Origin: Synechococcus sp. JA-2-3B'a(2-13)
GTDB taxonomy: Bacteria; Cyanobacteriota; Cyanobacteriia; Thermostichales; Thermostichaceae
NCBI RefSeq assembly: GCF_000013225.1
Contig: NC_007776.1
Location: 391,277 to 455,276, forward strand
Length of the DNA stretch: 64,000 nucleotides
Direction: 5' to 3'
The stretch's first letter is position 1. Every line of letters begins with the position of its first letter. Shown here piece by piece: positions 1 to 9,502 of the stretch. Both the position numbers and the translations under genes were made by a program. A model generated the notes under the pieces. That model made no database searches. It was not told the origin of the DNA and was given only the letters and a program-made list of their open reading frames with translations.

Positions 1-1781
1 GATCCATCTTCGATCAGCTTGAGCCTTTCTACCCGCAAACGGTGAAGTATTTTCGGCGGATCCCCAATGGAGAATTTGACCTGCAGCGGGTGTACTGGTG
101 GGAAAAGCGCTGGCGGGAAGAAGTGCAACATTGCCACGCAGCCCACCGCCCTGCTCAGCCGGTCTTGTTTCGCCAGCCTGGCCCTGAGCCGGCCCCGGTG
201 GAGTGGGATCTGGCCATCGTGGGAGGAGCGCTGGGAGCCATCTATGGAGCGGCCATGGCTCGCTTGGGCTACCGCGTGGCCTTGGTGGAGCGACTCCCTT
301 TTGGCCGCATGAACCGCGAGTGGAACATCTCCCGGCGGGAGCTGCAAACCCTGGTGGATTTGGGCCTTTTGAGCGCCGAGCAGATGGAGAGCTTGATCCT
401 GCGGGAATACACGGATGGGTTCAACAAGTTTTTTGACGGCAATAGCCCGGTTCGCGCTCCCGTTTTGCACACGCCGACGGTACTCAATCTGGCCATTGAC
501 GCGGAAAAGCTATTGCAGCTCTGTGGCCAAATTCTCACTTCCTGCGGGGGAGCTATCTACGAGCGCACCGAGTTTCAGCGGGCCTATGTTGGCGAACAAG
601 GCGTCACGCTGGTTTTGAAGGATTTGCCCACCGGCGAGGAGTTTCGGCTGGGATCCCGCCTTGTGGTGGATGCTATGGGAACAGTCTCTCCCATTGCCCA
701 GCAGCTTTACCGCCATCGGGCTTTTGATAGCGTCTGCCCCACGGTGGGGGCTACCATTGCGGGGGGGTTTGAGCCAGGGGTATGGGATCCCCAGTTTGGG
801 GACATTCTGGCCAGCCACGGGGACATCAGCCGCGGTCGGCAACTCATTTGGGAGCTGTTCCCCGGCCCAGGCGAAGATCTTACCTTTTATCTGTTCCACT
901 ACCACCAGGTGCATCCGGAAAACCCCGGATCCCTGCTGGAACTGTACGAAGATTTTTTCACCATTCTGCCGGAATACCGCCGCTGCGACCCGGAGCGCCT
1001 GCAGTGGAAAAAAGCGACCTTCGGCTATATCCCCGGACGATTTGGCCAGCCCCGGCACCCTGTTCGCGGCAGCGGGGCGGAGTCTTCGGAACCCTTTGAC
1101 CGGATACTGCTCATAGGGGATGCGGCGGCTATGCAATCGCCCCTTAGCTTTACCGGCTTTGGATCCCTGGTGCGCAACTGCCCCCGCCTGTGCGATCTGC
1201 TGGATACGGCGCTGCGCCACGACCTGCTCAGGGCTGCAGACTTAGCCCAGATCCGGGCCTACCAGGGCAACTCCGCCGTCACCTGGCTCTTCTCGCGGGG
1301 GATGATGGTGCCCACCGGCAAGGTGCTGCCCCCCGAGCGCATCAATGCCACTCTCAACAGCTTTTTCGGCATTCTCGCCACCGAGCCGCCGGAGGTGGTG
1401 GACGATTTCATCAAAGACCGGGCTGGCTGGCTGGCCTTTAACCGCATGGCCATCAAAGCTGCCCTGCAAAACCCACGGCTGCTGCTGTGGATCTGGGAGG
1501 CCGTAGGGGCCAAAGGCTTTGCCCAGTGGCTACCCACCTACCTCAGCTATACCGGCCTGGCCTTGACCTCTGCTTTGCTCAGGGGCTGGCTTCCAAATCT
1601 GCTGCGTCGCCTGCAGCCCTGGCTAGAAGCGCGTTACCCCCGCCTGTGGCTGCGCTGCCTGCAGTGGAGCTACACCCTCACCTATGGGGTAGGGCAGCCG
1701 CGCATCCAGTTTCAACTCCCCCCCACTCAAGAAAAGACCCAAGACGCAATACCGACTTGGGTAGGATCCCTGCAGCAGTGA
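1..1781 (+). CDS. CruA/CruP-type lycopene cyclase family flavoprotein (5' end outside window)
   Basis: FAD-dependent oxidoreductase of the CruA/CruP family, which includes lycopene cyclases of green sulfur bacteria and cyanobacteria; these make the rings of beta-carotene-type carotenoids. A dinucleotide-binding motif IVGGALGAIYGAAMA lies about 60 residues after the first internal GTG (base 42). It is followed by the family-typical stretch GRMNREWNISRRELQ and a later FAD contact LLIGDAAAMQSP. The reading frame is open back to base 3, so the true start probably lies upstream and position 42 is only an internal GTG. The C-terminal 100 residues are hydrophobic and Trp-rich, suggesting membrane association. 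I cannot separate CruA (cyclase) from its paralogue CruP by eye. Confidence 0.8.
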   Translation, partial: SIFDQLEPFYPQTVKYFRRIPNGEFDLQRVYWWEKRWREEVQHCHAAHRPAQPVLFRQPGPEPAPVEWDLAIVGGALGAIYGAAMARLGYRVALVERLPFGRMNREWNISRRELQTLVDLGLLSAEQMESLILREYTDGFNKFFDGNSPVRAPVLHTPTVLNLAIDAEKLLQLCGQILTSCGGAIYERTEFQRAYVGEQGVTLVLKDLPTGEEFRLGSRLVVDAMGTVSPIAQQLYRHRAFDSVCPTVGATIAGGFEPGVWDPQFGDILASHGDISRGRQLIWELFPGPGEDLTFYLFHYHQVHPENPGSLLELYEDFFTILPEYRRCDPERLQWKKATFGYIPGRFGQPRHPVRGSGAESSEPFDRILLIGDAAAMQSPLSFTGFGSLVRNCPRLCDLLDTALRHDLLRAADLAQIRAYQGNSAVTWLFSRGMMVPTGKVLPPERINATLNSFFGILATEPPEVVDDFIKDRAGWLAFNRMAIKAALQNPRLLLWIWEAVGAKGFAQWLPTYLSYTGLALTSALLRGWLPNLLRRLQPWLEARYPRLWLRCLQWSYTLTYGVGQPRIQFQLPPTQEKTQDAIPTWVGSLQQ

Positions 1782-1897
1782 CATACTCCCGCACTCACGC
1801 TGATGCACAGAGGGCGGGGCTCCCCGGCGGTCTAGCTAAATGCACCGGACACCAAGGCAATAGCGCTGTCGCCGTGATCCCTCAATAAGGTCTCTAT

Positions 1898-1929
1898 CTG
1901 CCGCTCGCGTCAGCAGGGCAGCGTTTTTT
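1898..1929 (+). terminator. Rho-independent terminator downstream of the cyclase homologue
   Basis: An interrupted hairpin (CTGCC/GGCAG outer stem, GCT/AGC inner stem, small bulge) is followed within two bases by six T residues at 1924-1929. It lies about 120 bp after the stop codon of the upstream gene. The hairpin sequence resembles the dispersed short repeat seen elsewhere in the window. Confidence 0.6.
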
Positions 1930-2386
1930 CCGGCTTGGCAGCTTGCCCAAGTTGGGTATAATCAATGCCTAATCAGAGATCGACGGCAGTTGGGAAGGGA
2001 TCCCGACTTCAAACCGGTCGAGAGACTGCTGAACCCCATTTTTTGAGAACCCTTATTTTCGCAAAAAGTTAGGACTGAGCCCAGTCGCGTCAGCGTTGCG
2101 GAGCATGACTCTAGTCAATAATAAGCTCAACTATACTGAAAATAATGTATAATATGTTCAGTACGGATTACTACCAGTTGATCTTTCTGTTTACTTTCGA
2201 GTCTGCCAACATGGTAGCCAAAGCAAAGCAGAAAATTGGTAGTAAGACGACACGGAAACTGCGCTTTGGGTATTCTACTCAAAGCTTTGCGGGATACCGC
2301 CATTCTGGTTGGAAACAAACAGAATGCTATCGCTGCATAGTTGAACAGTGATGTTCAGCAGTGTTCAGCATAAATGTATCAGCAAC
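1930..2386. other. AT-rich intergenic stretch, no convincing gene
   Basis: Base composition drops sharply around 2110-2340. Short open frames exist here (for example 2145-2351) but show no recognisable motif and no good ribosome binding site. A copy of the dispersed short repeat sits at 2084-2112. A TATAAT-like hexamer occurs near 2150. A GTA-N8-TAC string at 2161-2174 lacks a correctly spaced -10 box. Confidence 0.4.
2084..2112 (-). repeat. Copy of a dispersed short intergenic repeat
   Basis: Reverse strand reads GTCATGCTCCGCAACGCTGACGCGAC, sharing the TGCTCCGCA-CGCTRRCG core with copies at 42785 and partly with those at 4043, 42671 and 62777. Confidence 0.4.
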
Positions 2387-2725
2387 ATGGTTTACACCTT
2401 CGAGATCATCGGCATTGCCCCTGCTCTACAGTTCTTTCATCAGCAACAGAAGCTGGCCCAGCGGCCCTGTGGGGTGGAATACCTGGGTACCAGCTCCTGC
2501 ACCCTCGATGCGTTGCTGGGATCCGTGGAGGAAGTGCCGGCCCGGCGCGGCTGGGACTTGGATCAGTTGGTCGACGCTGTTATCCGCTTTTGGTGCAGCA
2601 ACCCCGATTTGGTCAGTATGTGGCGCTCTCGTTTTCGCGATGCCGGGCGAGATGCGCTGTTGGTCTCGCGAGTGGGGCATATTCAATCACTGCGGCAGGA
2701 ATTTGAATGGCTGCTGAAGCAGTAG
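2387..2725 (+). CDS. Conserved hypothetical protein (112 aa)
   Basis: The frame opens at 2348, but the second Met (MVYTFEIIGIAP) at 2387 is the more likely start, because the 13 residues before it are low in protein-like character. The product is a small soluble protein with an N-terminal strand, an amphipathic helix (FFHQQQKLAQ) and a Trp-rich middle. It has no signal peptide or membrane segment and no family I can name. It has its own space between the upstream terminator and the HIT gene, so it is probably expressed independently or together with the HIT gene 85 bp downstream. Confidence 0.6.
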   Translation: MVYTFEIIGIAPALQFFHQQQKLAQRPCGVEYLGTSSCTLDALLGSVEEVPARRGWDLDQLVDAVIRFWCSNPDLVSMWRSRFRDAGRDALLVSRVGHIQSLRQEFEWLLKQ

Positions 2726-2803
2726 ATGCCGAGCGCCACTCTCGCCACCTGGGTAGGAGAAGGCGCGGTTAGCAGGTAGGCTAGGGGCAGAACTGGTTTG
2801 TGA

Positions 2804-3151
<348 letters not shown>

Positions 3152-3235
3152 GCGATGGTTTTTCCCACCCATTGGAGCCTCTGCAGGTACAATCCTGTCA
3201 TTACGGAGGTAAACAGCGGGCGGGGTCTGGGATCG

Positions 3236-3886
3236 ATGGAGTGGCACGTAACCGATGCAGAGAGTTTGATGATCATCGACCAGGAGGTGGGCAAGCACGA
3301 GCTTTCTCCTGCTGAGTATGAGGTGGTTCGTCGGGTTATTTATGCTACTGCCGACTTTGAGTACTTGAACCTCATCCGTTTTGGTAACGAAGCCTTACAG
3401 GCTGGGGCGGCGGCCTTGGCAGCGCGTACCACCATTGTGGTCGATGAGCCGATGGTGCAGGTGGGCATTGCCTGGGCTGTTCAGAACACCTTTTCCAACC
3501 CCATCTATTGCAGCAGCGAAGCCATTACCCGCCCCCAAAGGGACAAGACCCGCTCCGCTTGGGGCTTGGAAACTCTGGCCCAACGCTACCCTGAGGCGAT
3601 CTTTGTGATTGGCCAATCCCAGACTGCCCTCTCCACCTTGGTGCAGCTGATTAGAAAGAAGGAGGTGGCCCCTGCTCTGGTCATCGCCACGCCGGCTGGG
3701 TTTGTGAACGTGGTGCAAGCCAAGCAGGAGCTAGCCGATTCCATGGTGCCCCACATCCGCACTGAGGGACGCAAAGGAGGCCCGGCAGTGGCTGCAGCGG
3801 TGTTGGATGGCCTGCTGGACTTGGCTTGGCACGCCTATATACGGGTCAGCAGCGCAGACTATCCTGGCAAATCCGCGGTTTCATGA
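3236..3886 (+). CDS. cobH: Precorrin-8X methylmutase (CobH/CbiC)
   Basis: Moves the methyl group from C-11 to C-12 of precorrin-8X to give hydrogenobyrinate in the corrin (vitamin B12) pathway. Family features are MEWHVTDAESL at the start, RVIYATADFEYLNLIRF, the glycine/alanine-rich ARTTIVVDEPMVQVGI and the C-terminal GRKGGPAVAAAVL. The frame opens at 3155, but Met at 3236 begins where homologues begin, giving 216 residues. The position that appears to align with the catalytic His of CobH carries Tyr here (VIYATAD). A cbiG-cobJ fusion for the same pathway lies at 19.5 kb rather than next to it. Confidence 0.9.
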   Translation: MEWHVTDAESLMIIDQEVGKHELSPAEYEVVRRVIYATADFEYLNLIRFGNEALQAGAAALAARTTIVVDEPMVQVGIAWAVQNTFSNPIYCSSEAITRPQRDKTRSAWGLETLAQRYPEAIFVIGQSQTALSTLVQLIRKKEVAPALVIATPAGFVNVVQAKQELADSMVPHIRTEGRKGGPAVAAAVLDGLLDLAWHAYIRVSSADYPGKSAVS

Positions 3887-4386
3887 CATGCTCCTTGCCC
3901 TTGGGCACCGTTCGCGGAAACAAGCCAAAACTTTGGCACTCAAAGCACATTTTTTCAGCAGTTGACTGCCCTGCCGCTGAAATCTCGCTTGGGACACCGC
4001 GCTTTATGGTCGTTTCAGTTTAGGGTGAGACGCCTGGACTACCGATCGCGCCAGCGGGACGGAGTCCTTGAAAAGCCTTCTGGCCTCGTGCATTCAATCA
4101 TTCACTGTTTGAGGTGTGGGTGCAATGTCCTAGTTTGAATCGAAGTTTGAATTGAAATGACCATACACCCCTATAGTCAGTTGCTCTAGCGGTGCGGATG
4201 AGCTGGGGGCCTCGCAGCACTTTTGGGTCAAGAGTGGGTCTGCTGATCCAGATCACCCAGCCAAGGGGATCCCGAGCACCCGGCCTTCAAGTCGGCATCG
4301 GCAAGATGGGAGCTGCGCTCTCAGTCCTGCCTCTTCAGAAAATGGCCTGAGAGACGACTGGGTTGGGCCTATGGAGGGATCTTCCC
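3887..4386. other. Intergenic region with two copies of a short repeat
   Basis: No supported gene. The region holds one inverted copy of the dispersed repeat (4043-4070) and part of a second (4183-4200). Short open frames through it have no recognisable protein features. Confidence 0.5.
4043..4070 (-). repeat. Copy of a dispersed short intergenic repeat
   Basis: Reverse strand reads CAAGGACTCCGTCCCGCTGGCGCGATCG, matching CAAGGACTCCATACCGCTAACGCGAACAG at 62777 almost base for base in the first 25 positions. Confidence 0.5.
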
Positions 4387-4857
4387 ATGCGGTGTGCCAT
4401 CTTCTTTTGCTGGCTTGCCTGGGTTTTTGCGCCGGGGGCTTGGGCACAAGCTGAGCCATGCCCGGTGGTCGTCCTTTCGCCCTCTTCACAGTTGCAGTTG
4501 TCAGAATCGTCAACACTTGCCTCTACTCTCTCGACAGCCCAGAAAGTGCTCCACACTGCTACTGCACTCGACAAGGCAGAGGTTATCGCTACGCAACATT
4601 TTCCCGAACCGGTCAGCCCCTACCAGCGCTGGCGACAGAGGTATGCCCCCTCGGATCCCCTCTCTTCAGGTTTGAACAGCGTCCCTTATCGGCCAGCCCA
4701 GCAGGGATCCCAAAGGATTCAACAGGGAACAGAGGGGCTGCCCTTAGGGCCTGCGACCCGCCAAGGGGAACAGCTGGAGCAGATCGGGATCCGCCTGGGA
4801 GAAGACAGCCCTTTTTTCCTACATCCCAGTGGGTTGGTCTATCGGCAGTCCTATTGA
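4387..4857 (+). CDS. Small exported hypothetical protein
   Basis: The product is a 156-residue protein starting at Met 4387 (MRCAIFF). It has a classical signal peptide: short basic start, hydrophobic core CAIFFCWLAWVFAPG and a probable cleavage at AWA-QA. The mature part is rich in Ser, Pro, Gln and Leu, with no catalytic motif. A low-complexity region is followed by a short conserved-looking tail (PFFLHPSGLVYRQS). Function unknown. An in-frame GTG/ATG at 4363 is less likely because it would bury the signal peptide. It converges on the flavodiiron gene. Confidence 0.6.
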   Translation: MRCAIFFCWLAWVFAPGAWAQAEPCPVVVLSPSSQLQLSESSTLASTLSTAQKVLHTATALDKAEVIATQHFPEPVSPYQRWRQRYAPSDPLSSGLNSVPYRPAQQGSQRIQQGTEGLPLGPATRQGEQLEQIGIRLGEDSPFFLHPSGLVYRQSY

Positions 4858-4915
4858 AGTTTTTGTGAGTCTGTTCGCTACAGGGATCCCAGCTTCCCCA
4901 GGGAGAAGGGCTGGG

Positions 4916-4936
4916 AGTGAGAAATTATCTCTCACT
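4916..4936. terminator. Hairpin between convergent genes, possible terminator
   Basis: Perfect 7-bp stem AGTGAGA/TCTCACT with loop AATTATC, lying between the convergent secreted-protein and flavodiiron genes. There is no strong T run on either side, so termination activity is only suggested by position. Confidence 0.35.
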
Positions 4937-4975
4937 TCTCTCTTCTCACTGCTCACTATCAGTATTAGTACAGTA

Positions 4976-6724
4976 TTAGTAATGATTCCCTACCTTGCGG
5001 TGGTGGATGGCGGTGAGGCCCTCTGGGCTGGAGACCCGACCAGCTTCTAGGGTGCTGTACACCACCCAGTGATCGCTGGTTTCCAGGCGGCTCACCACAC
5101 GGCACTCCAGGTAGGCCAAAGCATCGGCCAAGATGGGGGATCCGTTGGCAGCAGGGTAGGTCTTGATCCCGGCAAAGCGGTCGGCTCCCGGTGGAAATCG
5201 CTTCAGGAAGTGGCGCATCAAGGGTTGGTAATGGCCTTCTTGCAGCACATTTAACACGAAGGTATCTCCCACCTGCAGGAAGGATTCGATGGCCCGATCC
5301 TTGGCCACCGCAATGCTGATCCCTGGCGGATCGGTGCTGGCTTGGGCCACCCAGGAGGCAAGCATGGCGCTGGTGGCTTGCCCTTTGCGGGCAGTGATGA
5401 TGTAGAGGCCATTGCTGATGCGGCCCAGGGCGCGATCCAAGTCGGCATCCAAGGCTTTCATCTGCTGAATGTTGCGATCCCGCGTCAGCCACTGCCCCAG
5501 ATCGGTACCTGCTTCTTCGGCCAGTTGCAGCAGGGCCTCGCCAGCAGGCTGCTTGAGCAGAATGGGGGCAAACACCTCTTTGGCGCCGATTTCTTGCAGT
5601 GTGTTGCGGCAGAGGTACACCGACTCATCATCTTCGCCGCCCGACTCAAACAGACCAAAGCCTTGCTTGCTGTGGGCAGAGGCCAGCAGGGTTTTCAGCA
5701 GCACTTGAGTGGTGGCGGCCTCAGGCCCTGATTGGGGCGGCATGCCTATCACCACACCGGCGGCCAAGCTCATCAGCTCCCGCACCTCGTGGGCATCCAC
5801 CAGCCGCAAATCTGCCAGCTCCACCTGGATGCCGGTTTTTTGGATCCCGCGGGCAATGGCCTGGGCCAAGGTTTCCGCCTGGCCATAGCCGGACAGGTAG
5901 AACACTGCCACCAGGCGCTCGGCTTTGGCCTGCTCCAGGCTCCAGGTGCGATATTGCCCCACCCAGTCGGACAGGTGATGGCGCAGTAGGGGGCCGTGGC
6001 CGGTAGCAATGGCAGCGATGGGCGGCAAGGCTTCCATGCGCTTCAGGGCGGACAACACCGAGCGGGCGTTGGGCCCCATGAGGCAGTCGTAGTAGAGCTT
6101 GAAGTCGGCCTGCAACAGGTGGGGATGTTCGTCCCAGGCGAAATCGTCGCAGTAGTGCATCCCAAACACGTCGCAGGTGTAAAGGATCTGGGTGCCGTGG
6201 TCGTAGGTGAGGATGGTGTCGGGCCAGTGCAGGTTGGGGGCCGAGATGAACTCCAGAACGTGCCCTTTGCCCAGATCCAAGCGATCTCCCTGTTTCACCA
6301 CCAGCCGCCGGAAGGGCCGATGCACCAGATCTTCCAGAAATTGCACCGCCACCTTGGAGGCCACCACCGTCATCTGGGGCGCCAGCTCCAGCAGATCCCC
6401 AACCAGGCCGCTGTGATCTGGCTCGGTGTGGCTGACCACCAGGTAGTCGATCTGGGCAGGATCTAGGATCCCTTGCAGGCAATCCAAGTACAACTGGCGA
6501 AACTTCTCGTGGGAGGTGTCGATGAGGGCCACCTTCTCGCCGCGAATCAAGAAGGAGTTGTAGGTGGTGCCGTTTTCCAGAGCAAATTCGATATCAAATC
6601 GATCCCGATCCCAATCTTGGGAGCGAATGGCAAGGGTGTCGGCCCCGATGGGCAGAGTTTGCAGCGTCAGATGGGGCTGGGCCAGGCGAGGTGCGACTTG
6701 AGGTGCAACTGCAGTGGTGGCCAT
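4976..6724 (-). CDS. Flavodiiron protein, Flv3/Flv2-like (A-type with flavin reductase domain)
   Basis: Reduces O2 (or NO) at a di-iron site without releasing reactive oxygen; in cyanobacteria, Flv1/Flv3 drain photosystem I electrons to O2. The order is an N-terminal metallo-beta-lactamase domain (about 30-260), a flavodoxin domain (about 268-410) and a C-terminal flavin reductase domain (about 430-582). All canonical iron ligands are visible: H99, E101, D103, H104, H166, D185, H243. A complete ligand set points to the Flv2/Flv3 type rather than Flv1/Flv4, which have substituted sites. No partner flv gene lies in the window. In a diazotroph this enzyme could also protect nitrogenase from oxygen (inference). 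A 10-bp direct repeat overlaps its stop codon. Confidence 0.9.
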   Translation of the reverse strand: MATTAVAPQVAPRLAQPHLTLQTLPIGADTLAIRSQDWDRDRFDIEFALENGTTYNSFLIRGEKVALIDTSHEKFRQLYLDCLQGILDPAQIDYLVVSHTEPDHSGLVGDLLELAPQMTVVASKVAVQFLEDLVHRPFRRLVVKQGDRLDLGKGHVLEFISAPNLHWPDTILTYDHGTQILYTCDVFGMHYCDDFAWDEHPHLLQADFKLYYDCLMGPNARSVLSALKRMEALPPIAAIATGHGPLLRHHLSDWVGQYRTWSLEQAKAERLVAVFYLSGYGQAETLAQAIARGIQKTGIQVELADLRLVDAHEVRELMSLAAGVVIGMPPQSGPEAATTQVLLKTLLASAHSKQGFGLFESGGEDDESVYLCRNTLQEIGAKEVFAPILLKQPAGEALLQLAEEAGTDLGQWLTRDRNIQQMKALDADLDRALGRISNGLYIITARKGQATSAMLASWVAQASTDPPGISIAVAKDRAIESFLQVGDTFVLNVLQEGHYQPLMRHFLKRFPPGADRFAGIKTYPAANGSPILADALAYLECRVVSRLETSDHWVVYSTLEAGRVSSPEGLTAIHHRKVGNHY

Positions 6725-6839
6725 GTTCTCTCCCTAACTTTAAGTCGGGTCACAATCCTGATCTCAATGTAACTGAATGTTTATGTTGACGGCGGATGAA
6801 GATGAGCTATGCAGGTTTGGAAATCCTTATGGAATGCTT

Positions 6840-8606
6840 TTAGGGATCCTTGGGTTCCTGACTATCGAAGGGGTTGGGGCTTAGAACTGCAGCAAATTGG
6901 GCCAGGGTGTGGTGCAACTGATCCAGGTTTTGGCCGGTGGTGGCGGAAACAAACAGGGCTTTGGGGTAGAGCAGGCGCACATCCTCTACCCATTCGGGAT
7001 CCAGGCGGTCGATTTTGTTGAACACCAGTTGCCGGGGGCCGGTGGCCAAGGGCAGCTTGTCCAGCAAGGTTTCCACCGCCTCGATCTGTCCTTCCCAGTT
7101 GGGGTGAGACAGATCCACCACATGCAGCAGGGCATCCGCTTCCGTCACCTCTTCCAGGGTGGCTTGAAAGGCATCCACCAGTTGGTCTGGTAATTCGGTT
7201 AGGAATCCCACTGTGTCGGTCAACAGCACCGCCTGCTGGTCGGGCAGCTCCAGCCGCCGCGTGGTGGGATCCAAGGTGGCAAAGAGTTGGTCGGCCACGT
7301 AGACCTGGGCATGGGTGAGGGCATTGAGGAGGGTGGATTTGCCGGCGTTGGTGTAGCCCACCAGGGCCACCACGGGAATTTGGGATGCCTCGCGCCGTTG
7401 GCGCAGCCGCTGGCGGTGGCGGCGCAGCTCTTCCACCTCTTGCCGCAGCTTGCTGATGCGCCGCTGGATGGCCCGCCGCTCCATTTCCAGTTGGGTTTCC
7501 CCAGGGCCACGGGTGCCGATGCCCCCACCTAACCGAGACATGGTGCGACCGCGACCGGCCAGGCGAGGCAGCAAATACTGCAGTTGCGCCAGCTCCACCT
7601 GCAGCTTCCCGGCTCGGGTTCTGGCCCGCTGGGCAAAAATATCCAGGATCACCTCGCTGCGATCCACCACCCGCACCCCCACCGCCTCTTCCAAGGTGCG
7701 CACCTGGCTGGGGGTGAGTTCCCGGTCGAACACCACCAAGTTAGCGCCCAGATCCTGGACCAGCAGAGCCAGCTCTTGCACCTTACCGGATCCGATTACC
7801 GTGGCCGAATTGGGGCCTTCCCGCCTCTGCCAGAGGGCTTGCAGCACCTGTCCGCCGGCACTCTCCACCAGGCGGCTCAGCTCCGCCAACCCATCCATGA
7901 GATCCTCGTAGCTCTGCCCGGACTCCTGCAGCCCCACCAGGATGGCCCGATCCTGATCCAGATCCACCTGGCGGGCGGTCACTTGGCGCCGAAAGCCATC
8001 TTCTAGCTCCGCCACCAGCTCCTGCAGATCCTGTTCCGCCAGGATCCCCAAAGGCAAAGGCTCAGAAACCTGCCAACGGCGCTCTCCCTCCGGCAGCAGA
8101 TGGGCCAGATAGGCCCGGTGAACAAAGCCCGTAGCCGCTCCTCCCCGGCGTCGGTGCCCTCCTGACTTGGACACGGAAAGGGTGATGAGGGCATCCAAAC
8201 GCTGCAAAGCCATGGCCGTCAGCGCTTTTTGACCGGGGCCCCCCTCCCCCATTTGGGTGGTGATGCAGCGGATCCCGGATAGGCGCTCGGCCCCCTGGCG
8301 GGGCAATTCCCAAGCGGGAATCTGGGTTTCAAAAGGGGATCCCACCCCTACGCGGATCACCTGGCCGCGCCGGTTGAGGTAAACGCTGATGGGCTGACCT
8401 TCCAGATCTTGGGTCAGGGATCCCAGCCGTTGGGCAAACTCCACCGTCACCAAGCGGTCGGGGGGTAGGCGCAGTTGATAGAGCCGTTGCAGTTGCTTTT
8501 GTTGGTGGGGCTTTAACCCTTTGGCCTGTTCGGGAAAGCGTCGTGGAGCGATAGCAGAGCTGAAGCGGGGGTCGGTCTGATGGCGAGAGGTGCTAGCCCT
8601 GGGCAT
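6840..8606 (-). CDS. hflX: GTPase HflX
   Basis: Ribosome-associated GTPase that splits stalled 70S ribosomes, notably under heat stress. The order is an N-terminal region of about 200 residues absent from E. coli HflX, the HflX nucleotide-binding domain with GTRGPGETQLEMERR, a basic coiled linker (about 380-410), and the G domain starting near 413. The G domain has P-loop GYTNAGKST, switch DTVGFL and specificity motif NKID. At 588 residues it is longer than the 426-residue E. coli protein; long N-terminal forms occur in cyanobacteria. The gene stands alone. Confidence 0.95.
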   Translation of the reverse strand: MPRASTSRHQTDPRFSSAIAPRRFPEQAKGLKPHQQKQLQRLYQLRLPPDRLVTVEFAQRLGSLTQDLEGQPISVYLNRRGQVIRVGVGSPFETQIPAWELPRQGAERLSGIRCITTQMGEGGPGQKALTAMALQRLDALITLSVSKSGGHRRRGGAATGFVHRAYLAHLLPEGERRWQVSEPLPLGILAEQDLQELVAELEDGFRRQVTARQVDLDQDRAILVGLQESGQSYEDLMDGLAELSRLVESAGGQVLQALWQRREGPNSATVIGSGKVQELALLVQDLGANLVVFDRELTPSQVRTLEEAVGVRVVDRSEVILDIFAQRARTRAGKLQVELAQLQYLLPRLAGRGRTMSRLGGGIGTRGPGETQLEMERRAIQRRISKLRQEVEELRRHRQRLRQRREASQIPVVALVGYTNAGKSTLLNALTHAQVYVADQLFATLDPTTRRLELPDQQAVLLTDTVGFLTELPDQLVDAFQATLEEVTEADALLHVVDLSHPNWEGQIEAVETLLDKLPLATGPRQLVFNKIDRLDPEWVEDVRLLYPKALFVSATTGQNLDQLHHTLAQFAAVLSPNPFDSQEPKDP

Positions 8607-8659
8607 AGGGACGGGGAAAGACCCAAAAACAAGCTTTCATCTACCATACACGCTAGCTG

Positions 8660-8937
8660 CCCGCAGGAACTTGGGATCCAAAAGCAACGGTGGCAAACAC
8701 TGGCCCAGTGTTGCGGGGGCAACAGTACGGCGATGTCATCAGCAACGGGTGCAACATTCAAACCAAGGTCATTCCCGAACAAAAGTAGGCGGAATACTTC
8801 CATGACCCAACAGAGGTACGCATGGGGCAGCCAAACCCAGACGATCACAGGCTTCCTGCTCGCCCATCATCTGCTCAAGGTCAACCCCAAAGATGTCAAT
8901 GTGTTGGATCTGCCCAAGCTGGGATCCCTGTATTGAG
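8660..8937 (+). pseudogene. Decayed coding remnant, unidentified
   Basis: The forward frame reads protein-like for over 40 codons (containing WDPKATVANTGPVLRGQQYG and then ISNGCNIQTKVIPEQK). It then hits a TAG at 8786-8788 and continues in the same frame with AEYFHDPTEVRMG. The protein-like signal then moves to another frame (ITGFLLAHHLLKVNPKDVNV, ending near 8937). A single nonsense change (TGG to TAG is possible) plus one frameshift would explain this. I do not recognise the family. It borders the acquired DUF488 cassette. Confidence 0.4.
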
Positions 8938-9070
8938 CTTGCTGTCGGTGAGAGAGTTTCCAAATCGGTTGGGCAGTCAGGGATCCCTTTCGCTCCGTGT
9001 TGCCGGAATCCTGCTGCAACTCGGAGTAGCTGCATAAATCGGAAAAATCCGTAGTGCCAGCTCTTAGTTA

Positions 9071-9502
9071 TCATAGATGCACGATTTCAACATCACCCCA
9101 TTTTCTGTGCAAATATTCAGCAACCAGCCTACGATGACAGTGCTCAGGAGTAGCTTCACTACAAAGCAGACACCCTCCATCGAGAATACTTTTATCCACT
9201 TGATCTTCAATGCGACGCTCGGCCATCAGCGACAAAAACTGTCTCTCGTAGTTAGACCATTCACCACTGGCTTTGTAAGCATCGAGAATCTCTTGAGTTG
9301 GTGCAAGTTCCGGCAAATGAACATATCCAAGCTTGCAGATCTCGTGAAGAAAAAACTCTAGATCCCTCTTTTTCGTGAATCCCGCCAGTTGCGAGGTGTT
9401 ATTAAGTCGAGTATCAACAACTCGAACCAGACCAGGCTGTTTTAAGCGATTAAAAAATTGCTCTGCACTTTTCTTCGTAAACCCTATCGTAAATATCTTC
9501 AT
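9071..9502 (-). CDS. DUF488 family protein (second of pair)
   Basis: A 143-residue DUF488 protein. Family features are the opening MKIFTIGFTKKSAEQFF, the strand VRVVDTRLN, and the C-terminal cysteine/histidine motif LLCSEATPEHCHRRLVAEYL, which is the likely active or metal-binding centre. The biochemical function of DUF488 is unknown. Its start codon overlaps the stop of the preceding DUF488 gene by four bases (9499-9502), implying translational coupling. The local sequence is clearly richer in A and T than the surroundings, suggesting transfer. It is the last gene of a three-gene cassette. Confidence 0.85.
   Translation of the reverse strand: MKIFTIGFTKKSAEQFFNRLKQPGLVRVVDTRLNNTSQLAGFTKKRDLEFFLHEICKLGYVHLPELAPTQEILDAYKASGEWSNYERQFLSLMAERRIEDQVDKSILDGGCLLCSEATPEHCHRRLVAEYLHRKWGDVEIVHL

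Noticed and set aside
2161-2174. GTA-N8-TAC string as an NtcA site
   Set aside because: No TAN3T at the required distance on the plus strand and no nitrogen gene nearby; such 6-base matches are expected several times per window by chance.
2145-2351. 68-codon frame in the AT-rich spacer
   Set aside because: No ribosome binding site or recognisable motif; composition like non-coding DNA.
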